This document shows, in pieces, positions 51,963 through 60,129 of a DNA stretch of 64,000 bases. Numbering within the stretch: the first letter of the stretch is position 1; each line of letters begins with the position of its first letter. Below the pieces are notes generated by a model. It was not told where the DNA came from. It was given only the letters and a program-made list of their open reading frames with translations, and did no database searches. The stretch lies in the NCBI RefSeq assembly GCF_042675705.1, contig NZ_JBHTJJ010000002.1; one strand, written 5' to 3'. The position numbers and the translations under genes are program-made. This stretch comes from Ruegeria arenilitoris (GTDB taxonomy: Bacteria; Pseudomonadota; Alphaproteobacteria; Rhodobacterales; Rhodobacteraceae).

Positions 51963-52664
51963 TCAATCCCATGCTACATCCCCCAGAAAGATATACCCCG
52001 CGCCGTATATCGTCTTGATAAGGCGCGGGTTTTTCGGATCTTCGCCGAGCTTCGTGCGCATGCGGGAAATACGCACGTCCATCGCCCTGTCAAAGCTTTC
52101 ACCGGCCGCGCCACCCAGTGTTTCCTGCATCTGCGCACGACTGATCAGGCGTTTGGGACTTTCCAGGAACAACCGCAACACTTCGCCTTCGGCATGGCTG
52201 AACGGTGTTTCAGCGCCGGTATCGGACACCAACACATAACGATCGAAATAGGCGGTCCAGCCGTTGAACCGAGCCACATCCGAAGGGTGTTGCTGTGCCT
52301 TGGGCGCACGCAGACGGGCGCGGATGCGGGCCACCACCTCAGCCGGGTCAAAAGGTTTGGTGATGTAGTCATCAGCCCCCAACTCCAGCCCCGTCACCCG
52401 GTCCTGCACCTGCGCCCGACCCGAAATGATGATGACCGCCGCCCCTTGTTCCAGCGCCAGCCGGTGCACCAACGCCAACCCGTCTGTATCGGGCAGCGAC
52501 AGGTCCACCAGGCAGACATCGGGCGTGACCCGTTTCAGCGACGCCTCGAATTCGCGAGCGCGGGCAAAGCTCTGCGTTCTAAACCCGGCGTCCTCAAGCG
52601 CCTCAGTCAGAATCCGGCGAATTTCGGGTTCGTCGTCCAGAATGGTCACCAGGGGTTGCGTCAT
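51963..52664 (-). CDS. OmpR/PhoB-family response regulator
   Basis: A 233-residue two-component regulator. The receiver domain (1-118) has the acidic pair DDE near residue 11, phosphorylation site D in CLVDLSLPDTDG (about 54) and lysine in ITKPFDPAE. A winged-helix DNA-binding domain covers about 135-230 (SHAEGEVLRLFLESP, then GAGYIFLGDVAWD). Its ATG overlaps the kinase stop by one base (TGATG), which makes the kinase its partner. Target genes are unknown. Confidence 0.92.
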   Translation of the reverse strand: MTQPLVTILDDEPEIRRILTEALEDAGFRTQSFARAREFEASLKRVTPDVCLVDLSLPDTDGLALVHRLALEQGAAVIIISGRAQVQDRVTGLELGADDYITKPFDPAEVVARIRARLRAPKAQQHPSDVARFNGWTAYFDRYVLVSDTGAETPFSHAEGEVLRLFLESPKRLISRAQMQETLGGAAGESFDRAMDVRISRMRTKLGEDPKNPRLIKTIYGAGYIFLGDVAWD

Positions 52665-54559
52665 CAGGCGGCCTCGGTTCGGATCAGCGCGGACAATTGC
52701 GCGCGGGTGAAGGGTTTGCGCAGGACCGGCGCCTTGGCAAGAGCCTGACGGTGCAGCGGATCATCATAGGGCAACGAGGTCATCAGAATCACTGGAATTG
52801 GTAGTGCAAGACGTTCGATCAGATCAATGCCGGTGGCAGCTCCCTCCAGCCGGATGTCCGACAGGATCAGCGAGATGCCGTCCAGGCTGGTGGCCAGGAC
52901 CAGCGCCTCATCCGCCGAGGTCGCCTCGATCACCGACAGACCCAGATCAACCAGCATGTCGCGGAACTGGTGGCGCAGATCGTCGCTGTCTTCGACCAGC
53001 AGCGCCAGGCCCGACTGGACAGGCGGAGCGGGCCGGTAAGGCAGCCGCAGCATTACGGATGCGCCCGAGGGCGTGTTGCGCAGTTGCAGGTCTCCGCCTG
53101 CCAGCTTCACCGTGTCATAAACCATCGGCAGGCCCAGCCCCGACCCCTTGCTGCCCTTGGTAGTGAAAAACGGGTTCAGCGCCTTGTCCAGCGCATCCGG
53201 CGAAAACCCCGGACCGGTATCGGATACGGTGATTTCCACCCAGATCCGGCCGATCGCATGGGCACTGATGGTGATCTGACCGCTGCTGCCGCAGGCGTCG
53301 CGGGCGTTCAGCACCAGGTTCAACAACGCGTCCTGAACCATGCCCGGGTCCAGCATCAGCGCCTCGTCCGGCAGGGTGTTGACCACCGACAGCCCCACCC
53401 CACGCGGGAGCGAAGGCGAAGCCAGCACCCGCAGATCCTCGAGCAGGCCGCGCATGTCGGTGGCCTGCGGCTGCGGGGTGCGGTTACCGGTCATGTCGGC
53501 GATGCGGTTCAGCAGCTGCCCGCCGCGCCGCGCGGTCTGCTGGGTTGCCGCGACAAGCTCGGCGGCGTCTTCGGGCAGGTCCATCTTTTCCAGCTTGGCC
53601 TGCATCCCCAGGATGATGGTCAGCAGGTTCGAGAAATCATGCGCCAGCCCGCTGGTCATCTGCGCGGCCATAGCCCGGCGTCGGGTCTGCTGCAGGGCCA
53701 CGCGGGCCTGAGTTTCCTCGGTGATGTCCACCGACATGATATAGACGCCGCCCGCGCCGTCGGGCGTGAACGAGACACGGATTCGGCGTGAATCCTGATC
53801 CTCGGTGAATTCGAACACCGAGGCCTGCCCGTCATAGGCCTGTTTCAGATGCGGCCGGACCCGCTCGTAAGCATGCGCGCCGAGGGCCTGCGAGATGTGC
53901 AGACCCAGGATGTCCGACGGCCGCCCCGGCAGGACCGAACTGAGCCGCCGGTTGGAATAATCATACCGCCCCTCGGCATCCAGATGGGCGATATGTGCGG
54001 GCATCATCTCGGTGGTCATGCGGGTGCGCGCTTCGATCTCGGTCAGCTGGCGCTTGGCCTCTTCCAGCGCGCTGATCGTGGCGGCCAGTTGCCGGTTAGT
54101 GGCCGAAAGCTCTTCGGCATGGCTCAGCAACTGGTCCGACAGTTCTTCGGACCGGGTGCGCAGCAGCTCTTCGACCCGTTTGGTGCTGGTGATGTCTGTA
54201 TAGACGGCGACCCAGCCACCTGTGGGCAGCGGCGCGCCCTCGATCGAGATCACCTGGCCGTTGGGGCGCACGCGCTCCATGTAGTGCGGCTCGAACGCCA
54301 AGGCCTGTTCGACCCGGACACTGACCAGATCATCGACCGATTGATCGTGGCCATACTCGCCCCGGCTGGCCAGAAAATGGATCGTGTCGCTGAACAGCGC
54401 ACCGGGCTGCACCAGGGCTTCGGGCAGGTCGAACATTTCCTGAAAGCGCTTGTTGCTGACCACAAGCCGCAGCTTGTCGTCATAGATCGACAGGGCCTGA
54501 CCAATCAGGTTCAGCCCTGCGGTGGTCATCTCTTTGATGCGCTGTTCGGAAATGTCCAA
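52664..54559 (-). CDS. Hybrid sensor histidine kinase with PAS domains
   Basis: A 631-residue kinase with no membrane segments. Two PAS domains (about 15-125 and 170-285) precede a HisKA-type region whose phospho-acceptor is the H in LAHDFSNLLTI (about 320). The ATPase domain follows (NLVLNARDACG, DTGPGFSP, GSGLGLPMV; about 420-505), then a C-terminal receiver (LLVEDSDDLR, LILSDIRLEG; about 515-630). Cytoplasmic PAS sensing suggests an internal redox or ligand signal. The start is TTG 54559, supported by GGAGG 6 bases upstream; the next ATG is only at residue 11. It is translationally coupled to the response regulator. Confidence 0.9.
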   Translation of the reverse strand: MDISEQRIKEMTTAGLNLIGQALSIYDDKLRLVVSNKRFQEMFDLPEALVQPGALFSDTIHFLASRGEYGHDQSVDDLVSVRVEQALAFEPHYMERVRPNGQVISIEGAPLPTGGWVAVYTDITSTKRVEELLRTRSEELSDQLLSHAEELSATNRQLAATISALEEAKRQLTEIEARTRMTTEMMPAHIAHLDAEGRYDYSNRRLSSVLPGRPSDILGLHISQALGAHAYERVRPHLKQAYDGQASVFEFTEDQDSRRIRVSFTPDGAGGVYIMSVDITEETQARVALQQTRRRAMAAQMTSGLAHDFSNLLTIILGMQAKLEKMDLPEDAAELVAATQQTARRGGQLLNRIADMTGNRTPQPQATDMRGLLEDLRVLASPSLPRGVGLSVVNTLPDEALMLDPGMVQDALLNLVLNARDACGSSGQITISAHAIGRIWVEITVSDTGPGFSPDALDKALNPFFTTKGSKGSGLGLPMVYDTVKLAGGDLQLRNTPSGASVMLRLPYRPAPPVQSGLALLVEDSDDLRHQFRDMLVDLGLSVIEATSADEALVLATSLDGISLILSDIRLEGAATGIDLIERLALPIPVILMTSLPYDDPLHRQALAKAPVLRKPFTRAQLSALIRTEAA

Positions 54560-54636
54560 GCCGATCCTCCCCTGGGCACAGGCCTATCACCAGTTTTCGG
54601 GCAGGTGTAGGGGGGCCGGATGCGACCGGTTGGCCC

Positions 54637-55395
54637 CTAGCCGGGTTTGCGGGCGATAATCCAGACAGGGTGATAGGTCAGACGCACGCCTTCGGGGCCG
54701 GAAAACGCGGCGCGATAGCGCGTGCTGAAGTCGGTCAGATCGGCGCGGGTCCAGACCTGCGCCGCACGGCCGTTCACCCCGGTCTGACGCAGGTGGCGCA
54801 ACACGTCCAACGGCGTGTCGAGCCACAGCGGTTGCCGGTCTTGCCACAGGTCGAGGATTTCAACCTCGGGGCCGATGCCTGCGGCCAGATCATCGGGGGC
54901 GCACAAGCCGGGCGCGCGGGCCGCCGACCCCAGCGCGGAAAGCTCGGTGTACTGGTCGGGGCCGAATCCCGAAACGGCCACCCAGCCACCGGGTGCGACC
55001 TGATGCATGGCGCGGCGGACCACGGCCGCCGGATCGTTCAGCCATTGGACCGTCGAGGCCGAGGCGATCAGGTCGGGCCGCGCGGGCCATGTCACATTGC
55101 GGATATCGCCCGGCAGGAAATCCGCGCCCCATCGCCGCGCAGTCTCCTGGGCCTGTGGCATCAGGTCGTTGAGCGTGGACCGGCCGAACGAAAACTTCTG
55201 GTGCAGCGCCTCGGTCAGATGGCCGGTTCCGCAGCCGATTTCGAACAGGGTGCCAAACTGGCGGGGCGCCCCGAGATCGACCAGCCGCTGCGCCAACGCG
55301 CGGGCGATCCGGGCCTGCGGGCCAGCAGCGCAGTGATAGCTGCCGAAGCTGCGGCTGAAACTGCGCCGGATGCGGTCCGTGGGCATGGCGTTCAT
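54637..55395 (-). CDS. bioC: Malonyl-ACP O-methyltransferase BioC
   Basis: A 252-residue SAM-dependent methyltransferase (SAM motif FEIGCGTGHLTEAL near residue 50; later TVQWLNDP). As last gene of the biotin operon next to bioG it should methylate malonyl-ACP to start pimeloyl-ACP synthesis. ATG 55395 overlaps the bioG stop by ATGA; the longer open frame upstream is overlap with bioG. The N-terminus RIRRSFSRSFGSYHCAA is typical of BioC. Confidence 0.9.
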   Translation of the reverse strand: MNAMPTDRIRRSFSRSFGSYHCAAGPQARIARALAQRLVDLGAPRQFGTLFEIGCGTGHLTEALHQKFSFGRSTLNDLMPQAQETARRWGADFLPGDIRNVTWPARPDLIASASTVQWLNDPAAVVRRAMHQVAPGGWVAVSGFGPDQYTELSALGSAARAPGLCAPDDLAAGIGPEVEILDLWQDRQPLWLDTPLDVLRHLRQTGVNGRAAQVWTRADLTDFSTRYRAAFSGPEGVRLTYHPVWIIARKPG

Positions 55396-56009
55396 GCGAA
55401 CCACTCCGCCCAGGTCTGCCCCACCGCAAAAGGCTGGTGCGGGCCGGGGATGCGGCGCACGGTGTCCGATTGGCCCCAGGCCATTTCCTGCGTAGCCGTC
55501 GGCACGATGCGGTCCGAGGTGGAAATCCAGACCCGGTCGAACCCGGGATCGGGCGCAGGCCCGCGCGCCGCGATGGCCCGCAGTTCCTCGGCCGCGGCGG
55601 CAAAATCGATCCCGGGCGCGGGACCATCCAGCCCGGCCCGGCGGCAGAACCGTGCAAAGCTGGCCGCGTTCAGGCCATCGGCCGTGGCCGCGACCGTCTC
55701 GGGCGCGATGCCCCGGTCTGCATCTGCAGGAAACAGCGTGCCGTTGATCGCAACCTTGCGGACACAGGTCAGCCCGTGACCCGCCAGCCAATGCGCGGCC
55801 GACGCGACCCCGAAGGAATAGGCCAGCAGCCGGACCGTGTCATAGTTGCCGGTTTCGGGCAGGGCGTCGTCGAGGTTGCGATAGTCGTCCACCACCAGTA
55901 CATCCGCCGCACCGGTCAGGCCCGCAAACGGCGCAGGCCCCAGCGCCCACCCGCCGAACACCAGCGTCAACTGCGCTCCGCCGTCACGGGTCAGCCAGTG
56001 CCGCCTCAT
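55392..56009 (-). CDS. bioG: Pimeloyl-ACP methyl ester esterase BioG
   Basis: A 205-residue alpha/beta hydrolase of the BioG (DUF452) family, which removes the methyl ester from pimeloyl-ACP in bacteria lacking BioH. The nucleophile serine lies in LAYSFGVASA (about residue 65). Catalytic Asp and His candidates are in SDRIVP and PGPHQPF. It is coupled by ATGA overlaps to bioA upstream and bioC downstream. Confidence 0.88.
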   Translation of the reverse strand: MRRHWLTRDGGAQLTLVFGGWALGPAPFAGLTGAADVLVVDDYRNLDDALPETGNYDTVRLLAYSFGVASAAHWLAGHGLTCVRKVAINGTLFPADADRGIAPETVAATADGLNAASFARFCRRAGLDGPAPGIDFAAAAEELRAIAARGPAPDPGFDRVWISTSDRIVPTATQEMAWGQSDTVRRIPGPHQPFAVGQTWAEWFA

Positions 56010-57292
56010 GCGTCGCCTCGCGCGAGTTTGACCATGGCCGCCGTCACCCGGCTCAGCTCGTCGCCCGAGATCACATAGGGCGGCATACAGTAGATGTTGC
56101 GCGCGAAGGGACGCAGCCAGACACCGGTTTCCGGCGCCCGCCGATGCGCGATGCGCGGATCGACCGTGTGCTCCATCTCGATCACGCCGATGGCGCCCAG
56201 CACCCGCACATCGGCCACGCCGGGCAGGCCGCGCGCCGGTTCCAGCTCGGCCTTCATCTGCGCCTCGATGGCCCGTACACGGGACTGCCAGTCGCCGTCT
56301 TCAAGCAGCCCCAGGCTGGCGATGCCAGCCGCACAGGCCAGCGGATTGGCCATGTAGGTTGGGCCGTGCATGAACACGCCGGCCTCGCTGTTGCCGATGC
56401 CATAAGCCACCTGTTCGGTGGTCACCGTTGCGGCAAACGAGATATGCCCCCCCGTCAGCGCCTTGCCCAGGCAGATGATGTCCGGTGTTACCCCCGCATG
56501 GGTGGCGGCAAACAGCTCTCCGGTCCGGCCGAACCCCGTGGCGATTTCATCGAAGATCACCAGAACGTCGTGGGCCTGACACAGAGCTTTGGCTCGGCGC
56601 AGCCACTCGGGGTGATAGAAATACATGCCGCCCGCGCCCTGCACGACCGGTTCAAGCACCAGCGCAGCCAGCCTGTGCGCCTTGTCCCGCAGCAACTGTT
56701 CCAGAGCGTCGAGCCCGTTCTGCGCCGGGTCGTCTGGCCAGTCATCACCCAGGCGGAGGGACGGGCGCGGCAGGAAATGCTGGATCGACAGCGCGCCGCG
56801 GAACAGCCCGTGCATGCCGTTGACCGGGTCGCAGACGCTCATCGCCTTCCAGGTGTCGCCGTGATAGCCGCCACGGATCGTGGCGAACTCGACCTTGTCG
56901 GTGCGGCCATGGGCCATCTGGAACTGCACCGCCATCTTCATCGCCACCTCGATCGAGACCGAGCCGCTGTCGCAATAGAAGATCCGGTCCAGCCTCTCGG
57001 GCAGCAGGGCCACCATCTTGCGGCCCAGATCAATGGCGGGCCGATGGGTCAGGCCTCCGAACATGACATGGGGCATCCGGTCCAGCTGCTGCTGCATGGC
57101 GGCTGTGATCGCCGGGTGACGGTGCCCATGGATGGCGCACCACCACGAGGACATGGCGTCGATCATCTTCACCCCATCCTCGCGGTACAGATACACGCCC
57201 TCGGCCCGGTCGATCAGATGCATCGGACCCGGATCGGCCACGTTCGTGTAGGGGTGCCACAGGTGGCGGGCGTCAAATTCCAGCGGGGTCAC
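56006..57292 (-). CDS. bioA: Adenosylmethionine-8-amino-7-oxononanoate aminotransferase
   Basis: A 428-residue class III aminotransferase. HLWHPYTNV at the N-terminus, MSSWWCAIHGHRHP and VIFDEIATGFGRTG are BioA landmarks, and the PLP lysine is in CLGKALTGGHIS. The start is GTG at 57292 overlapping the bioD stop (GTGA); the frame is open upstream but only as overlap with bioD. It makes 7,8-diaminopelargonate. Confidence 0.94.
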   Translation of the reverse strand: MTPLEFDARHLWHPYTNVADPGPMHLIDRAEGVYLYREDGVKMIDAMSSWWCAIHGHRHPAITAAMQQQLDRMPHVMFGGLTHRPAIDLGRKMVALLPERLDRIFYCDSGSVSIEVAMKMAVQFQMAHGRTDKVEFATIRGGYHGDTWKAMSVCDPVNGMHGLFRGALSIQHFLPRPSLRLGDDWPDDPAQNGLDALEQLLRDKAHRLAALVLEPVVQGAGGMYFYHPEWLRRAKALCQAHDVLVIFDEIATGFGRTGELFAATHAGVTPDIICLGKALTGGHISFAATVTTEQVAYGIGNSEAGVFMHGPTYMANPLACAAGIASLGLLEDGDWQSRVRAIEAQMKAELEPARGLPGVADVRVLGAIGVIEMEHTVDPRIAHRRAPETGVWLRPFARNIYCMPPYVISGDELSRVTAAMVKLARGDA

Positions 57293-57909
57293 AGGGCACC
57301 TCGGATCGTGTCCATGTCGATCGCCTCGAAGGCATGGCGCAGGGTGTCGGGTGTCAGACTCTCGATCTGGCCGAGGCGTCCCAGGTGGGGCACCTGCGAC
57401 ATCTGGGCGATGGTCTGTTCGACCTCGGGTTCGGGGTCTCCGATGAAGGCCACACCGACCACCGGGCAACCGGCGCCGCGCAGCGCCATCAGCGACAGGG
57501 TCGTGTGGTTGATCGTGCCCAAAGCCGTCCGCGCCACTAGGATCACCGGTGCCTGCCAGCGGGCGAACAGGTCAAGGTAATAGGCCTGCCGGGTCAACGG
57601 CACCATGACTCCCCCTGCCCCTTCGACCACCAGCGGGCCATTGGTCTGCGGCAGGGTCAGTCGGTTCAGGTCGATCGCGACCCCCTCGGCCTCGGCCGAC
57701 AGGTGCGGCGAGGCGGGCAGGTTCAGCAGATACGCTTCAGGCAAGACGGGTTGACCGGACAGGCGCGCTACGATCTGGCTGTCGGTCTCTTCCTCAAGCC
57801 CCGATTGCACGGGCTTCCAGTACTGCGCGCCAAGGGCCGCAGTCAGCCCGGCGGAAAACACGGTCTTGCCGACACCGGTGTCGGTTCCGGTCACGATCAC
57901 TGTGGTCAT
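57289..57909 (-). CDS. bioD: Dethiobiotin synthetase
   Basis: A 206-residue ATP-dependent carboxylase closing the ureido ring. The P-loop is VTGTDTGVGKTVFSAGL at the N-terminus; KPVQSGL and EGAGGVMVPL follow. It overlaps bioF by ATGA and bioA by GTGA. Confidence 0.94.
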   Translation of the reverse strand: MTTVIVTGTDTGVGKTVFSAGLTAALGAQYWKPVQSGLEEETDSQIVARLSGQPVLPEAYLLNLPASPHLSAEAEGVAIDLNRLTLPQTNGPLVVEGAGGVMVPLTRQAYYLDLFARWQAPVILVARTALGTINHTTLSLMALRGAGCPVVGVAFIGDPEPEVEQTIAQMSQVPHLGRLGQIESLTPDTLRHAFEAIDMDTIRGAL

Positions 57910-59036
57910 GCGGGTCCTGCCTGTTGTTCGGCGATGGCCTGAAACACCGCCGTGATGTCCTGCGCGCCGACGTTGCCGGTGATCGAGACCCGCAGTCGCG
58001 AGCTGCCGCGTGGTACGGTGGGCGGGCGGATGCCGCGCACGTCAAACCCCATCTGCTGGAGTTCCGCCGCGCGATCCATAGTGGCCGCGTCCTCGCCCAC
58101 GATGACGGGCATGATCTGGCTGTGAAATCCGGTCAGACCGCACAGGCGTGCGGCTTCGGCATGGGCATGGGCCATCCGGTCGCGCGCGGCCAATGTCAGG
58201 CCCGGGTCCTGCCCCACGGCCCGCAGCGCGCCCCGCACGATGGCGGTGTCCAACGGCGACGGGGCCGTCGCAAAGATGAACGGCCGCGCCCGGTTGATCA
58301 GGGTGTCGATCATTTCACGCGGTCCGCAGATCAACCCGCCGCTGGCGCCCAGCCCCTTGCCGCAGGTGTGCAGTGTCAGCATCTCGGCGTCCAACCCATG
58401 GGCCAGTCCCTGCCCGTTCGGGCCGAAGACGCCCGTGGCGTGGGCCTCGTCCACCACCAGCACTGCCTTCTCGGCTCGGGCCAGTTCGGCCAGGGCGGTC
58501 AACGGGGCCAGATCGCCCTCCATCGAATAGACGCTTTCGACCGCGATCCAGACCTGGCCCGTGCCGCCTTGCGCACGCCAATCAGCCAGCACCGCGCGGG
58601 CCGCCGAAATGTCGTTATGCGCAAAGCCACGGATCTCGGCCCGACCCAAGCGCATCCCTTCATGCGCGCTGGCATGGACCAACTCGTCATGCAGGATCAG
58701 ATCCCCGGCCGCCGGCAGGGTCGAGAAAATGGCTTGATTGGCCTGAAACCCGCCGCCCATGTACAGCGCCGCCTCGGCGCCGAAAAAGGCGGCGGCCTCG
58801 GCTTCCAGCGCCTCATGCTCGGGGTGGTTGCCGCGCAACAGGCGCGACCCGCCGGAACCCAGCGGAACACCCCGGTCCAGCGCGTCCTGCGCCGCACGTT
58901 TCAGAACATCGGACCCGGCCAGGCCCAAATAGTCGTTGGATGCGAAATCCAGCCCAGTGCGGGGCGCAAGCCTGCGCAGCCGATGGCGCGTTTCCAGCAC
59001 TTTCAGCGCATTACCCAGCCTTGCGGTCGCTGTCAT
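57906..59036 (-). CDS. bioF: 8-amino-7-oxononanoate synthase
   Basis: A 376-residue PLP-dependent alpha-oxoamine synthase that joins pimeloyl thioester with alanine. Landmarks are FASNDYLGLAG, GSGGSRLLRG, VDEAHATGVFGP and the PLP lysine in TCGKGLGASGG. ATG 59036 overlaps the bioB stop by ATGA. Confidence 0.94.
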   Translation of the reverse strand: MTATARLGNALKVLETRHRLRRLAPRTGLDFASNDYLGLAGSDVLKRAAQDALDRGVPLGSGGSRLLRGNHPEHEALEAEAAAFFGAEAALYMGGGFQANQAIFSTLPAAGDLILHDELVHASAHEGMRLGRAEIRGFAHNDISAARAVLADWRAQGGTGQVWIAVESVYSMEGDLAPLTALAELARAEKAVLVVDEAHATGVFGPNGQGLAHGLDAEMLTLHTCGKGLGASGGLICGPREMIDTLINRARPFIFATAPSPLDTAIVRGALRAVGQDPGLTLAARDRMAHAHAEAARLCGLTGFHSQIMPVIVGEDAATMDRAAELQQMGFDVRGIRPPTVPRGSSRLRVSITGNVGAQDITAVFQAIAEQQAGPA

Positions 59037-60013
59037 TCGGCCGCGTCCACGCGGGCCTCGGACTCCGCCTCCATCGGCTGGATGCCCAGCTTGGCGAACA
59101 GTATCGCGTCCTTGCTTTCCTCGGGGTTCTCGGCGGTCAACAGCGTGTCGCCGGCAAAGATCGAGTTGGCACCGGCAAAGAAGCACATTGCCTGCATCTC
59201 GTCGCTCATGTCGCTGCGGCCAGCGGACAGGCGGACATGGGATTTCGGCATCATGATCCGCGCCAGCGCGATGATGCGCACGAAATCGATCGGATCGACC
59301 GGCTTGGCGTCGGCCAGCGGGGTATCGGGTTGCGGCATCAGCATGTTGATCGGCACCGAATCCGGCGGCTCGGGCAGGTTGGCCAGCGTGACCAGCATGT
59401 CGATCCGATCCTCGCCGTTTTCGCCCATGCCCAGAATGCCGCCCGAGCAGACCTTCATCCCCGCCTCGCGTACGCGGTTCAGCGTGTCGATCCGGTCGGC
59501 AAAGGTGCGAGTGGTGATGACCTCGGGGTAGTAACGCTCGGACGTGTCGATGTTGTGGTTGTAATAATCCAGCCCGGCATCGCGCAGCTGCACCACCTGG
59601 GTGTCGTCCAGCATACCCAGAGTCATGCAGGTTTCCATGCCCATCGCCTTGACGCCCTGAATCATCGCCACCAGCGCATCCATGTCGCGCGCCTTGGGCT
59701 CACGCCAGGCGGCGCCCATACAGAACCGGGTCGAGCCGGACTCGCGGGCCTTGCGGGCCTCGGCCAGAACGCGTTCGACCTCGATCAGTTTCGAGGCGCT
59801 CAGCTTGGAGCCGTTGCGCGCGGATTGCGAGCAATAGGCGCAATCCTCGGCGCAGCCGCCGGTCTTGATCGACAGAAGCCGCGACATCTGCACCTTGTTG
59901 GGGTCAAAATTCTCGCGATGTACGGTCTGCGCCCGATACAGAAGATCCATCAGCGGCAGGTCATAGATGGCCTGAGCGGTTTCGCGGGTCCAGGTGTTCG
60001 ATGTAGCCGACAT
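59033..60013 (-). CDS. bioB: Biotin synthase
   Basis: A 326-residue radical SAM enzyme that inserts sulfur into dethiobiotin. The cluster motif is C-A-E-D-C-A-Y-C (CX3CX2C, about residue 45), and YYNHNIDTS, GGILGMGE and FFAGANSIFAGD are conserved. The start ATG at 60013 (MSATSNTW) fits the family; upstream codons to 60094 do not. The ATG has no Shine-Dalgarno. Instead a BioR-type palindrome ends one base upstream, so the transcript may be leaderless or nearly so. Confidence 0.94.
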   Translation of the reverse strand: MSATSNTWTRETAQAIYDLPLMDLLYRAQTVHRENFDPNKVQMSRLLSIKTGGCAEDCAYCSQSARNGSKLSASKLIEVERVLAEARKARESGSTRFCMGAAWREPKARDMDALVAMIQGVKAMGMETCMTLGMLDDTQVVQLRDAGLDYYNHNIDTSERYYPEVITTRTFADRIDTLNRVREAGMKVCSGGILGMGENGEDRIDMLVTLANLPEPPDSVPINMLMPQPDTPLADAKPVDPIDFVRIIALARIMMPKSHVRLSAGRSDMSDEMQAMCFFAGANSIFAGDTLLTAENPEESKDAILFAKLGIQPMEAESEARVDAAE

Positions 60014-60014
60014 T

Positions 60015-60024
60015 TTATAGATAA
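60015..60024. promoter_or_regulatory. BioR-type operator abutting bioB
   Basis: TTATAGATAA (complement TTATCTATAA) matches the TTATMKATAA box bound by the GntR-family biotin repressor BioR of alphaproteobacteria. It begins one base beyond the bioB start codon and probably overlaps the -10 region. No bioR gene is in the window. Confidence 0.8.
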
Positions 60025-60129
60025 TTTTTCCCGATGATTCAGATTTACTCGGGTTTATCAATAAAGCCGGAAAACGCAACATCCGCGATGTCACAGGCGC
60101 AGAAAATGACCGTGACCGCTAACGGCGAT

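Noticed and set aside
57924..60037. Long plus-strand ORFs (over 500 codons) opposite bioF and bioB
   Set aside because: They are antisense frames kept open by high GC codon bias. The sequences are low in hydrophobic pattern and match no family, while the minus strand encodes intact biotin enzymes.
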